From Clostridiales bacterium (GTDB taxonomy: Bacteria; Bacillota; DSM-16504; Desulfitibacterales; JAICDB01), in the NCBI GenBank assembly GCA_020063565.1, contig JAICDB010000006.1:155630-219629 (forward strand): 64,000 nucleotides of DNA, in the 5' to 3' direction. The position numbers and the translations under genes were made by a program. This document shows positions 24,955 to 32,767 of this stretch, piece by piece. Below the pieces are notes generated by a model. It was not told where the DNA came from. It saw nothing but the letters and a program-made list of their open reading frames with translations, and did not search any database. Every line of letters starts with the position of its first letter. The stretch's first letter is position 1.

Positions 24955-26039
24955 GGCAAAACTCCTTTTCTGAGCATAGAATTCATTTCTCCTGGCGTCA
25001 TATTCGCTAGTTTCAGGTTTTCCAGAGTTCGACCGGTAGCCCGTAGGTCCTCACCGACTATTGCCGACGCAACTGACAGCAGGCCACGGGCCACTGGTGT
25101 CCGGACACCAACCCAGTCGGCAACGGATACAAGAAAGGCCAGGCCGCAGGCTATATCTTCTCGTATATAGCGGTGGTTTACAAGGTCCAGTTTTTCGCGC
25201 CAGTCCGTACTGTCCACCAGCTTTTCGTGGGCAGCGTTACCGTACATCCATTCTTCGCCTTCAGGGTTGTAATGATCGGCAAGGGGAAAGTGTGGCGCCC
25301 CGTAACCCAGGGCCTCACGGACCGAAATGCGTTCGGCATCCAAAGCGTCATGGACACGGCGGACAGCAGGCTGAGTCCCCTCGTTATGGATATCCCAGTA
25401 GTCAAAGTGTTCGATGGGGCCCGCATTTAAAATCATTAGGGGCGGGTGAATAATAGGCCCCGCATTCATCAGCGCTCCGTCCAGAACATCCTTCAAGGGT
25501 TCGACGACAGGAAAAGCCCGCTTAAGAATACCGAAGGCATACTCAGACTTTTCAGCCGGGAAGACCCCTACCGGGAGCTGCGTTGCCCGGGTAGTAATGG
25601 CTATGGTATCGGGGCCATGCTTACGGCAGAGATACGGAAGGGTTCCAGTTTCCGCAAATACAACGTCAGCTCGAGAACCCCTGTCACGAAGACCCCTGGC
25701 TATCACGTAGCTGCCAAAGGTGCCCGGAGGAAGAAATACGATCTGACCGTCCTTCAAGTGAGGCGCCAGATCGGATACCAGTGATTCCTGGGCAGTTGCA
25801 GGTAAGGGAATAACAACCATTTCCGCACCATCAATCACAGCAGCCATATCCATACTTGCAAGTGTCAACCGTACCCTGCGCCCCCCCTGAGAATCCTTGA
25901 GAACCAAAGACTGGTTCTCAAGGACCGGTTGAAAAGCCTCTTTATTTCGCCGCCACAAGCGGACGGAATGCCCTTTTTCCGCCAGATCGGCAGCGGTCGC
26001 ATAGGCCCCGTTACCGCCCCCTATAACTGCAATTTCCAT
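24951..26039 (-). CDS. NAD/NADP octopine/nopaline dehydrogenase family protein
   Basis: 362 residues. The N-terminal Rossmann fold is IAVIGGGNGAYATAADLAEKGH (1-24 region). The octopine-dehydrogenase domain follows from about 180, with NAGPIIHPPLMILNAGPIE and a conserved His/Asp region (ADHYNPEGEEW). The family forms or oxidises N-(carboxyalkyl)amino acids (opines) or related 2-hydroxy/2-oxo acids. It is 50 bases downstream of dctM and overlaps the next dehydrogenase. It is likely the first step on the compound imported by DctPQM (inference). Confidence 0.85.
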   Translation of the reverse strand: MEIAVIGGGNGAYATAADLAEKGHSVRLWRRNKEAFQPVLENQSLVLKDSQGGRRVRLTLASMDMAAVIDGAEMVVIPLPATAQESLVSDLAPHLKDGQIVFLPPGTFGSYVIARGLRDRGSRADVVFAETGTLPYLCRKHGPDTIAITTRATQLPVGVFPAEKSEYAFGILKRAFPVVEPLKDVLDGALMNAGPIIHPPLMILNAGPIEHFDYWDIHNEGTQPAVRRVHDALDAERISVREALGYGAPHFPLADHYNPEGEEWMYGNAAHEKLVDSTDWREKLDLVNHRYIREDIACGLAFLVSVADWVGVRTPVARGLLSVASAIVGEDLRATGRTLENLKLANMTPGEMNSMLRKGVLP

Positions 26040-26089
26040 TATGGAAAACTCCCTTCTTAATAATTAAATAGCAAGCAATGATAATATAA

Positions 26090-27379
26090 TCACAGAGCAA
26101 ATGTAACAATCTGCGGAAAAGCAGTTAAAAGAACAATAATAACAGCATAAGCAACAAGATAATACAATGCACCTTTGAAAATCGACATCACAGGAATGTC
26201 CGGCGCCAGTCCTTTAGCCACAAACACGGTTACTCCCACGGGTGGTGTTATCGCCCCGGCACTGGTAACAATGCACAAAACCACACCCAACCAGATAGGG
26301 TCATAACCCAAGGATATAATTGTAGGATAAAAGATCGGTATCGAAAGTATCAGAAACCCCAGTGCGTCCATGACAGCGCCGCCGATAACAAATATTACCA
26401 GTATGGCAGCTACAATCAAAACCGGAGCTATCTGAAGGGAGTTGGTCCATTCCGCTATATCGTACGGCACCCTTGTTATTGTCAGAAAACGACCGAAAAT
26501 CATGGCGCCGACGATCAAAGTAATGACCATTGTGGCCGACTTCAAAGTACTGGATATGGCTATTGTAAATTTATCCCAGGTAAGCCTGCGCATGGCAAGT
26601 GTTATTATCAGGGCTCCAAAAGCTCCGAAAGCAGCAGATTCCGTCGGGGTGAACCAGCCCAGGAAGAGACCTCCTATGACAAAGGAAAAGAGTAACAGGA
26701 TAGGAATGACTCCATACAGTGAAGCCACTTTCTCCTTAAGATTTGTCCTTGGTCCGGCTGGCCCCAGTTCGGGATTTCTCGTACAGATAAATAATACCGT
26801 CAAAAGGAATAGAAGTGTTAGCATCACTCCCGGTATAATGCTGGCCATAAACAACTGCCTCACGGACTGCTCGGTTTGCAAGGCAATGACCAAAAGGACT
26901 GTGCTCGGAGGAATAATAACTCCCAGGGTTCCACCGGCAGCAACAGTTCCCAGGCTCAATGTCCTGTCATAACGATATTTTTTCAGTTCCGGCAAGGCCA
27001 TGGTTCCCATAGTGGCAGTTGTAGCGGAATTTGAGCCGCAGATTGCTGCAAAACCTGCGCTCGCCAAGATAACCGTTCCGGCCATACCCCCCTTTAACTG
27101 GCCAACCCATTTGTAGGCGGCTCTAAAAAGCTTCTCAGTTATACCAGCCCGAAATATTATTTCACCCATAAAGATGTATAAAGGAATGACGCTTACGGGG
27201 TAACTTGAAAATTCATTCCAGAGATCTGCCGTCAGCACCGTAAAGGCCGCTTTAGGAGACACAGCCACAAGCAGCCCCAGAAACCCCACTATGAACATGG
27301 CAAAACTGATGGGCATCCTCAATAGCATCAGCAGAAAAAGTAAGCCTAAACCGGCAAGAGCCAGGGTAAAAAGATCCAT
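26090..27379 (-). CDS. dctM: TRAP transporter large permease
   Basis: About 429 residues with roughly 11-12 membrane segments and DctM motifs: PISFAMFIVGFLGLL near the N-terminus, SGSNSATTATMG-type loop AICGSNSATTATMGTMALPE, and IIPPSTVLLVIA. With DctQ and DctP it forms a Na+-driven importer of carboxylates or similar anions. The frame is open to 27430, but ATG 27379 starts one base after the dctQ stop, nine bases after GGGGGTG, and fits the family start. Confidence 0.93.
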   Translation of the reverse strand: MDLFTLALAGLGLLFLLMLLRMPISFAMFIVGFLGLLVAVSPKAAFTVLTADLWNEFSSYPVSVIPLYIFMGEIIFRAGITEKLFRAAYKWVGQLKGGMAGTVILASAGFAAICGSNSATTATMGTMALPELKKYRYDRTLSLGTVAAGGTLGVIIPPSTVLLVIALQTEQSVRQLFMASIIPGVMLTLLFLLTVLFICTRNPELGPAGPRTNLKEKVASLYGVIPILLLFSFVIGGLFLGWFTPTESAAFGAFGALIITLAMRRLTWDKFTIAISSTLKSATMVITLIVGAMIFGRFLTITRVPYDIAEWTNSLQIAPVLIVAAILVIFVIGGAVMDALGFLILSIPIFYPTIISLGYDPIWLGVVLCIVTSAGAITPPVGVTVFVAKGLAPDIPVMSIFKGALYYLVAYAVIIVLLTAFPQIVTFAL

Positions 27380-27380
27380 T

Positions 27381-27959
27381 CTAAGACGCACCCCCAGAAA
27401 GCTGTTTAAGAAAATCCACAAGAAGAGCAAGGGTCAAACCTGCAAAACCCAGGGCAACCACAAATATCAGAGGGTAAAAAGTCAGCCTCATAGTTTCGGA
27501 AACATTACCGTTTCCGGCAATAGTCAGTGCGTATAAACAGAGCTGCCAGGAAACAAGAGCAAAGAAAATGGTGCTTATAAAGAGCGTAATGGACCTGATG
27601 CAGTTTTGCAAGGGGAGCGGAAGTTTCTCCATCAGAAAATCTATATCAACGTATCCCTTGTGAAGCTGGGTGTAGCCTAGACTGAAAGCAATGGTGACGG
27701 CACACATCCACCCGACAATTTCAGTAGTCCCGTAAAAGGGAACACCAAAAAACCGGATAACACCGTTTAGAACAACCGTCATCATCATTAATACCAGGCT
27801 AAAGCCAGCTATGATCGCCAGTCCCCGGTTCAGGTAAACGTTCACTTTCTCCAGGCGGGAGATAACTCCCGCCTGGCATTCTATTTTTGCTTCTGCAGTT
27901 TCTTTAACGTAATCTTTTCCAGTTTTCTTTTCGATAACCAGGTCCTGTGAAATACCCAA
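27381..27959 (-). CDS. dctQ: TRAP transporter small permease
   Basis: 192 residues with four membrane segments after a 35-residue polar N-terminus. MCAVTIAFSLGYTQLHKGYVDIDFL is the conserved DctQ central region. TTG 27959 follows GGGGGGATTACGG. It partners DctM and lies 63 bases downstream of dctP. Confidence 0.9.
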   Translation of the reverse strand: MGISQDLVIEKKTGKDYVKETAEAKIECQAGVISRLEKVNVYLNRGLAIIAGFSLVLMMMTVVLNGVIRFFGVPFYGTTEIVGWMCAVTIAFSLGYTQLHKGYVDIDFLMEKLPLPLQNCIRSITLFISTIFFALVSWQLCLYALTIAGNGNVSETMRLTFYPLIFVVALGFAGLTLALLVDFLKQLSGGAS

Positions 27960-28022
27960 CCGTAATCCCCCCTCAAATATTGACTCAAACCGAAATTAAC
28001 AGAGCAACCTGTATTAACCGGT

Positions 28023-29057
28023 TTATTTGCTGTATTTTTCCTTCAGTTCATACAGTCTATCCAAGTATTCCTCGGCGGGCATACCCTTGGCCTTCAATTC
28101 TTCAACATAATTTTCCTGCAAAGGTTTTATGATTTGATCCCAGCGGGCTTTTTCCGCCGGATCAAGGGTTATAATTTCCAGGCCCTGTTCCTTTTTGCTC
28201 CATTCCAGGGCTTCCTTGACATGGTTATCCATATATTCACCCGTCCAGACAGCCATCTCCGGCCCCAGTTCATCTATTACCTCCTGTACGTCTCGGGGCA
28301 AGGAATCCCAAACGTCCTTGTTCATTACCGCTACGAAAGTGTTGATAGTCATCGGGTACTCCGTTACATATTTTATTTTTTCGGCCAGTTTAAAATCCAT
28401 CAGGACTTCACGGGAGCTGACGTTACCTTCTATAATCCCCGTCTGCAGAGCTTCAGGCGTTTCGGCCATGGACATGCCGACGGGAGAAGCACCCAGGGAC
28501 TGAAGTACCGGTATAATTGCACCTGAGATGCGAAGCTGCATTCCCTTTAAATCCTCCAGCTTCCTCACCGGTTTTACGGTCTGCAGATGGGCAGGCTCCG
28601 TGGTAAAAGCAGTGAGAATTTTATAATCCTTAAAGGCTACAGGCGGAAACTCTTGAATCAGGTCGTAAATCACCTGGCTGGCCACCCTGGCATTGGGAAA
28701 TTTGGAAGGCATATCGGAAATTGCCAGAAGGGGAAAACGGCCTGGTTCATAAGTTGTAACCGATAAACCGACTTCCGCAACCCCATTCTTGACCCCGTCA
28801 TACATATTCTTGGCGGTAAGCAGGGTACCCCCGGGAAAAAGTTCAACTTTGACCTTGCCGTTCGTGCGCTTTTCCACCTCTTCCTTCCATTTTTCCATCT
28901 GCTTGGCGGGAAATGTATTGGCAGGAGCAAAGAATGCATATTTAAGGGTAATGGTATTTTCTTTCGACTCTTCCTGTTTAGCACTACCGCAACCTGATAA
29001 TAAGAAGCTAACCAGCAGCACTATTATTACACCGGATAATAAAAGTTTTCTTTTCAT
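28023..29057 (-). CDS. dctP: TRAP transporter solute-binding lipoprotein
   Basis: 344 residues. The lipoprotein signal has lipobox LLSGC (C23), so the protein is anchored to the outer face of the membrane. The DctP fold contains VELFPGGTLL and LQLRISG-like KGMQLRISGAIIPVLQSLG, with the solute-binding arginine in LRISG, which pairs with a carboxylate. GGGGAGG precedes the ATG. The start directly follows the stop of a 22-codon upstream ORF (29058-29126). Substrate unknown. Confidence 0.92.
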   Translation of the reverse strand: MKRKLLLSGVIIVLLVSFLLSGCGSAKQEESKENTITLKYAFFAPANTFPAKQMEKWKEEVEKRTNGKVKVELFPGGTLLTAKNMYDGVKNGVAEVGLSVTTYEPGRFPLLAISDMPSKFPNARVASQVIYDLIQEFPPVAFKDYKILTAFTTEPAHLQTVKPVRKLEDLKGMQLRISGAIIPVLQSLGASPVGMSMAETPEALQTGIIEGNVSSREVLMDFKLAEKIKYVTEYPMTINTFVAVMNKDVWDSLPRDVQEVIDELGPEMAVWTGEYMDNHVKEALEWSKKEQGLEIITLDPAEKARWDQIIKPLQENYVEELKAKGMPAEEYLDRLYELKEKYSK

Positions 29058-29126
29058 TTAATAAACCTCCCCATAATCAAAACTACTTTTTTGTTTCAAA
29101 TTTCTTTCAAATAAAATCAGCATCAT
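29058..29126 (-). CDS. Possible leader ORF coupled to dctP, 22 aa
   Basis: ATG 29126 sits three bases after AAAGGAAA; MMLILFERNLKQKSSFDY... ends at TAA 29058, immediately followed by the ATG of dctP. Such abutting stop/start pairs allow translational coupling. It lies between the attenuator terminator (29178-29204) and dctP. It could be chance in a short UTR. Confidence 0.35.
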   Translation of the reverse strand: MMLILFERNLKQKSSFDYGEVY

Positions 29127-29177
29127 TTTCCTTTAAACTAGTGATAATAATTAATTTGGCCCGTTAAGAGCACAAAA

Positions 29178-29204
29178 AGCCAACACTCAAAATGAGCGCT
29201 GGCT
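29178..29204 (-). terminator. Leader terminator upstream of dctP
   Basis: On the minus strand AGCCAGCGCUCA, loop UUU, UGAGUGUUGGCU pairs over 12 positions (two G-U wobbles, so it works only on this strand), followed by UUUUUGU. It lies 120 bases upstream of dctP and downstream of a strong promoter, the arrangement of an attenuator. Confidence 0.8.
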
Positions 29205-29308
29205 ATACATACAAGTCCACACTCATCTAAGCTCATCTCATCTTAACTCATCTCAACTCTTTCTAAATATTCAGTTTTGATGGACCACAAACTAAGCTCA
29301 AACTCTTT
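29205..29308 (-). promoter_or_regulatory. Leader with eleven (G/U)AG triplets: candidate TRAP (MtrB)-type RNA-binding site
   Basis: The predicted leader RNA (5' end near 29308) contains GAG, GAG, UAG, then UAG, GAG, GAG, GAG, AAG, GAG, GAG, UAG, GAG. Within the main cluster (29221-29259) spacers are mostly exactly two bases. TRAP, the tryptophan-activated 11-mer of Firmicutes, binds about eleven (G/U)AG triplets with 2-3 base spacers. AUGAGC in the cluster can pair with GCUCAU in the 5' arm of the terminator at 29178-29204, giving a plausible antiterminator. No mtrB gene lies in the window. Confidence 0.6.
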
Positions 29309-29314
29309 ATAAGA

Positions 29315-29343
29315 ATTATCCACTAAACCAAAGATAATGTCAA
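29315..29343 (-). promoter_or_regulatory. Sigma-A promoter of the dctP leader
   Basis: TTGACA, 17-base spacer, GATAAT on the minus strand; near-consensus. Predicted start near 29308. Confidence 0.75.
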
Positions 29344-29439
29344 GAAATATTTTATGTTTCTCGGTTATATACCCTATTTAGAAACACAGCGGACGGTATC
29401 TGGAACAAATATTAAGACGGATTTAATGTATGCGAAAAT

Positions 29440-29467
29440 AAAAAAAACTGGTCATCTTTTTACCAGT
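29440..29467 (-). terminator. Terminator of the tRNA-Ala transcript
   Basis: ACTGGT, loop, ACCAGT followed by eight Ts on the minus strand. Confidence 0.75.
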
Positions 29468-29531
29468 CTTTAATATTATTATGTGAAGTAAATGTAAAAT
29501 CTCTCTTTTCCATACACTTTTATGTGGACTC

Positions 29532-29640
29532 TATGCACCTGAAGCGGAACTCAGGAAACCGCATCTGAACCAAGGCCTGGTCAACTTTAGGCCCATCTAT
29601 GGATCCTTCATAATATGGTGGACGAGATGGGACTCGAACC
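29532..29640. repeat. Imperfect direct repeat, copy B (overlaps tRNA-Ala 3' part)
   Basis: Same ordered blocks as copy A at 23858-23945, including the T-arm word GGGACTCGA of tRNA-Ala. Together they delimit the GC-richer dct block. Confidence 0.65.
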
Positions 29641-29691
29641 CACGACCCCCTGAATGCCATTCAGGTACTCTCCCAGCTGAGCTACTCGCCC
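29616..29691 (-). tRNA. tRNA-Ala, anticodon GGC
   Basis: A 76-nt cloverleaf on the minus strand. Acceptor GGGCGAG pairs with CTCGTCC and contains the G3-U70 wobble that defines alanine tRNAs. D-arm GCTC/GAGT; anticodon stem CCTGA/TCAGG with loop ATGGCAT (anticodon GGC); T-arm GTGGG-TTCGAGT-CCCAT. The 3' ACCA is encoded. Confidence 0.96.
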
Positions 29692-29866
29692 ACATTCTAT
29701 AAATTAATTCTTTCTTGCTGCGAAAAATATTATAACACCTGTTCCGTTACATGTCAATTTAAAATTATTCCAATTTCTTTTAAAAAAACTTTGTTTAATA
29801 GAAGATATTTTTCACATACTAATTTTATAGGAAAAAATACAGTAGCTTAATTAAAGGGTGAGCCTT

Positions 29867-31264
29867 TTGAAAAGAACGAATACCAACAAACATTTATCTC
29901 TGGCAGAGGCTCTAGGCATTGGCGCAGCAGCAACCCTACTGGGAGGAGCGGGAGCGGTATGGCTAGGTAGGTATACTATCAAAAAAACGGTAAATGATAT
30001 CTTAAAAATATTTATGACTGATAAGTATGATGAAAATCTCTGGGAGTTTGTCTCAGCCGCTACCAGGGCAGGGTTACAAAATATTATAGAGAATAATTTA
30101 AGATCTGAAAGGGGAAAGATTATATTCCGCCCCTTAGGTACTCCAAAGAAATTTCTTCATTTTGATGATTTAATGTTCGACATAGCTCAATTGAATACAA
30201 TGCCTACTGAAGCTAATGTAAAAATTGAAACTAAAACAGTGATCGGCCCAATGGCAAAAAAACCCCTTGTCTTAGATATTCCCATAATGGTTTCCGGTAT
30301 GGCTCACGGAACAGCCTTATCTGAAAAAGTAAAAATAGCTATTGCAAAGGGTACTGCAATGATTGGCACCGCAACTAATACCGGTGAAGGCGGCATGTTA
30401 CCTTCAGAAAGAAAAGTTGCCAGATATCTGGTGTTGCAGTTTCCCCGGGCCAAATGGGTACGGGATGAAAAAACACTTAAACAAGCAGATATGATAGAAA
30501 TTCAGTTTGGCCAAGGGGCACAAGCCGGCACTTCTCATAGTAAGACTAAACTTGGTAAAAAAGCACGACAAATAAGGGGGTTAAAGAAGGGAGAAACTGC
30601 AGTTATTGAAGCCAGGCTTCCCGAAATGAAACAAGGCTATTCTCTTAAACAGATAGTGAACCGTCTCAGGGAAATTACAGGAGGTGTTCCTATTGGAGTT
30701 AAGTTTGGATGCGGAAAGTATCTAGAAAAAGACATGGAAATCGCCTTAAAAGCAGAGGTTGACGTAATAGCTCTAGACGGAGCACAGGCTGCTACTAAGG
30801 GAGCGCCCCCAATTATAGAAGACGATTTTGGTTTACCAACTCTCCATGCTTTGTGCAGGGCTGTTCGTTTTTTAGAGAAGGAAGGTGTTAGAGATAAAGT
30901 CAGTTTAATTATTAGTGGGGGACTGCTTAATCCCGGTCATTTTTTAAAGGCAATTGCACTTGGGGCAAATGCAATATCCATCGGAACGACTATTTTATTT
31001 GCCGTAGCACATAAACAGGTATTGCAGGCTATGCCATTTGAAACTCCTACACAAATCACCTGGGATGACGGTAAGTTTAGCAAGCAGTTTAACATTAATA
31101 AAGGGGCACAAACAGTTTATAATTTTCTCCAATCATCTATTCTTGAAATGGAAGACGGTGTCAGGGCCCTTGGAAAAACCTCTATTTGGGATGTCACAAA
31201 GGATGACCTCATGGCACTTACTCCTGAAGTTGCCCAAATAACCGGAGTTGACTTAGCCTATTAA
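29867..31264 (+). CDS. Glutamate-synthase-like FMN-binding protein (GltB2-type)
   Basis: About 465 residues. An N-terminal membrane-anchor-like helix (GIGAAATLLGGAGAVWLGRY) is followed by the FMN-binding TIM barrel of glutamate synthase large subunits: MVSGMAHGTALS, GTATNTGEGGMLPSE, EIQFGQGAQAG, GVKFGCGKY, DVIALDGAQAATKGAPP and SGGLLNPGHFLKAIALGANAISIGT. Stand-alone proteins of this type lack the glutaminase and [3Fe-4S] domains and their reaction is not settled. The frame opens at GTG 29858, but TTG 29867 sits seven bases after AAAGGGTG and is preferred. Confidence 0.8.
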   Translation: MKRTNTNKHLSLAEALGIGAAATLLGGAGAVWLGRYTIKKTVNDILKIFMTDKYDENLWEFVSAATRAGLQNIIENNLRSERGKIIFRPLGTPKKFLHFDDLMFDIAQLNTMPTEANVKIETKTVIGPMAKKPLVLDIPIMVSGMAHGTALSEKVKIAIAKGTAMIGTATNTGEGGMLPSERKVARYLVLQFPRAKWVRDEKTLKQADMIEIQFGQGAQAGTSHSKTKLGKKARQIRGLKKGETAVIEARLPEMKQGYSLKQIVNRLREITGGVPIGVKFGCGKYLEKDMEIALKAEVDVIALDGAQAATKGAPPIIEDDFGLPTLHALCRAVRFLEKEGVRDKVSLIISGGLLNPGHFLKAIALGANAISIGTTILFAVAHKQVLQAMPFETPTQITWDDGKFSKQFNINKGAQTVYNFLQSSILEMEDGVRALGKTSIWDVTKDDLMALTPEVAQITGVDLAY

Positions 31265-31364
31265 TAAAGAAAACTTGGCTGGCGCCGGCTAAAAGCTTAG
31301 CTGCACTTATGCTATCAGGAAGTAAAAGTTATACTAATAGTATAAAGTATAAAAAAGAGGGCGT

Positions 31365-31437
31365 CTACACGTGTAGTGTATCGCCCCGAAGAAAGGAGAT
31401 TTGTGAGAAGGTTACTATTACACAGTAACCTTATTTT
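31365..31437 (+). other. Palindrome and terminator hairpin downstream of the FMN protein
   Basis: CTACACGTGTAG (31365-31376) is a perfect 12-bp palindrome inside a larger GGGCG...CGCCC inverted repeat. It is followed by AAGGTTACT, loop, AGTAACCTTATTTT (31408-31437), a terminator. A 13-codon ORF with an AAGGAG site overlaps the terminator; it may be chance. Confidence 0.5.
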
Positions 31438-31475
31438 AGATTAACATATCCAGGAAGTTATTTCAAGAACTCTCA

Positions 31476-32570
31476 CTAAACATTAAAACGAAATTGGATT
31501 ATATCACCATCTTGAACAATGTAATCTTTGCCTTCTAATCTTACAAGCCCCATTTCTTTTGCTTTGCTCATAGAACCACATTCTTTTAAATCATTAAAAC
31601 TTACCACTTCAGCCCTGATAAAACCTCTTTCAATATCTGAATGTATCTTTCCTCCGGCTTCCTTCGCAGTAGATCCCTTTCTTATAGTCCAGGCCCTGAC
31701 TTCATCAGGTCCTGCAGTTAAAAAGGAAATAAGGCCTAAATAGTCGTAAATCACTTTGGCAAGCCTGTCAATTCCAGGCTCGTCTATTCCCAGTTCTTCC
31801 ATAAACATTGCCCTGTCTTCTTCATCTAGCTCACCAATTTCAACCTCTGCCCGGGCACATATTTCCAGTAGAGGAATCCCGTTTTCTTTAGCGTAATTTT
31901 TCAGCTCATCCTTCCCCGGATAATTACCGCCTTCCAACTGAACCTCATCCACATTTACAACTAAAATCATAGGTTTTAATGTTAGAAATTCCAAATGCTT
32001 CAGTTGCTGCCATTCTTCATCATCCAGTTCAAGTTGATTAAGCATTTTTTCTTCCTCAAGTACGCTACGGCATTTTTCGAGTAGCCGCAGTTCTTCAGCA
32101 GATTCTTTTTTCTTTTTCTTATTATTTAAAATTCTATCAATCCTTGTTTCCACCATAGCCAAATCAGCAAATAACAGTTCCATATTAATAGTTTCAACAT
32201 CCCTCATTACATCTATGGAACCGTCCACATGGAGAACTTCAGGATTTTCAAAGGCACGCACTACGTGCACAAGTGCGCTCACTTTACGCACAGAATTAAG
32301 AAATTCATTTCCGATACCCTCACCCTGGCTAGCTCCTTTTACAAGACCTGGAACATCAGTTACTTCAATTTGAGCATACGTAGTCTTTTTAGGGTTATAT
32401 AAATCAGTTAAGTAATCTATTCTTTCATCAGGAATAGGAGCTAGCTTAAAGTTAGTAGAAGCTTTGCCGGAAAAAAAGTTACTAGTTTGGGCTTGAGACT
32501 TTGTTAAGAGATTAAATAACGTGGTTTTACCAACTGTCGGCAAACCAATAATCCCTGTTGAGAGCGCCAT
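31476..32570 (-). CDS. ychF: Ribosome-associated P-loop ATPase YchF (OLA1/Obg family)
   Basis: 364 residues. Walker A is GLPTVGKTT, followed by DVPGLVKGAS and a GEGIGNEFL switch region; G4 NKKK is non-canonical (ATP rather than GTP specificity). A coiled coil (about 130-180) and a C-terminal TGS domain (about 290-364) follow. YchF binds ribosomes and is redox- and stress-regulated. The frame is open to 32636, but ATG 32570 follows AGGAGATGG and matches the family start ALSTGIIGLP. Confidence 0.95.
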   Translation of the reverse strand: MALSTGIIGLPTVGKTTLFNLLTKSQAQTSNFFSGKASTNFKLAPIPDERIDYLTDLYNPKKTTYAQIEVTDVPGLVKGASQGEGIGNEFLNSVRKVSALVHVVRAFENPEVLHVDGSIDVMRDVETINMELLFADLAMVETRIDRILNNKKKKKESAEELRLLEKCRSVLEEEKMLNQLELDDEEWQQLKHLEFLTLKPMILVVNVDEVQLEGGNYPGKDELKNYAKENGIPLLEICARAEVEIGELDEEDRAMFMEELGIDEPGIDRLAKVIYDYLGLISFLTAGPDEVRAWTIRKGSTAKEAGGKIHSDIERGFIRAEVVSFNDLKECGSMSKAKEMGLVRLEGKDYIVQDGDIIQFRFNV

Positions 32571-32725
32571 TACTACCATCTCCTTAATTTTACGATTACA
32601 CCCGTCTATTATAAATGAAAACTTGGTTTGCGCCAAGTCTTTTAACGCAGGCGCAAGCCGTAGTTGAATTTATTCCTCCCCAGATTTATTCTTTCTAATA
32701 GGCGAAAACTAGGCAATAGTTAAAA

Positions 32726-32767
32726 TAAAGAACCTAATTCAGAAGGGAAACTTCTGCAATTAGGCTC
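32726..32767 (-). terminator. Terminator overlapping the 3' end of the unknown 366-aa gene
   Basis: GAGCCTAATTGCAGAAG and CTTCTGAATTAGGTTC pair on the minus strand, followed by TTTATTTT. Confidence 0.7.

Noticed and set aside
25061..25784. Long plus-strand ORFs opposite the dehydrogenase genes
   Set aside because: These are reverse-frame shadows that arise because this block is GC-richer; they have no start sites or domain motifs.
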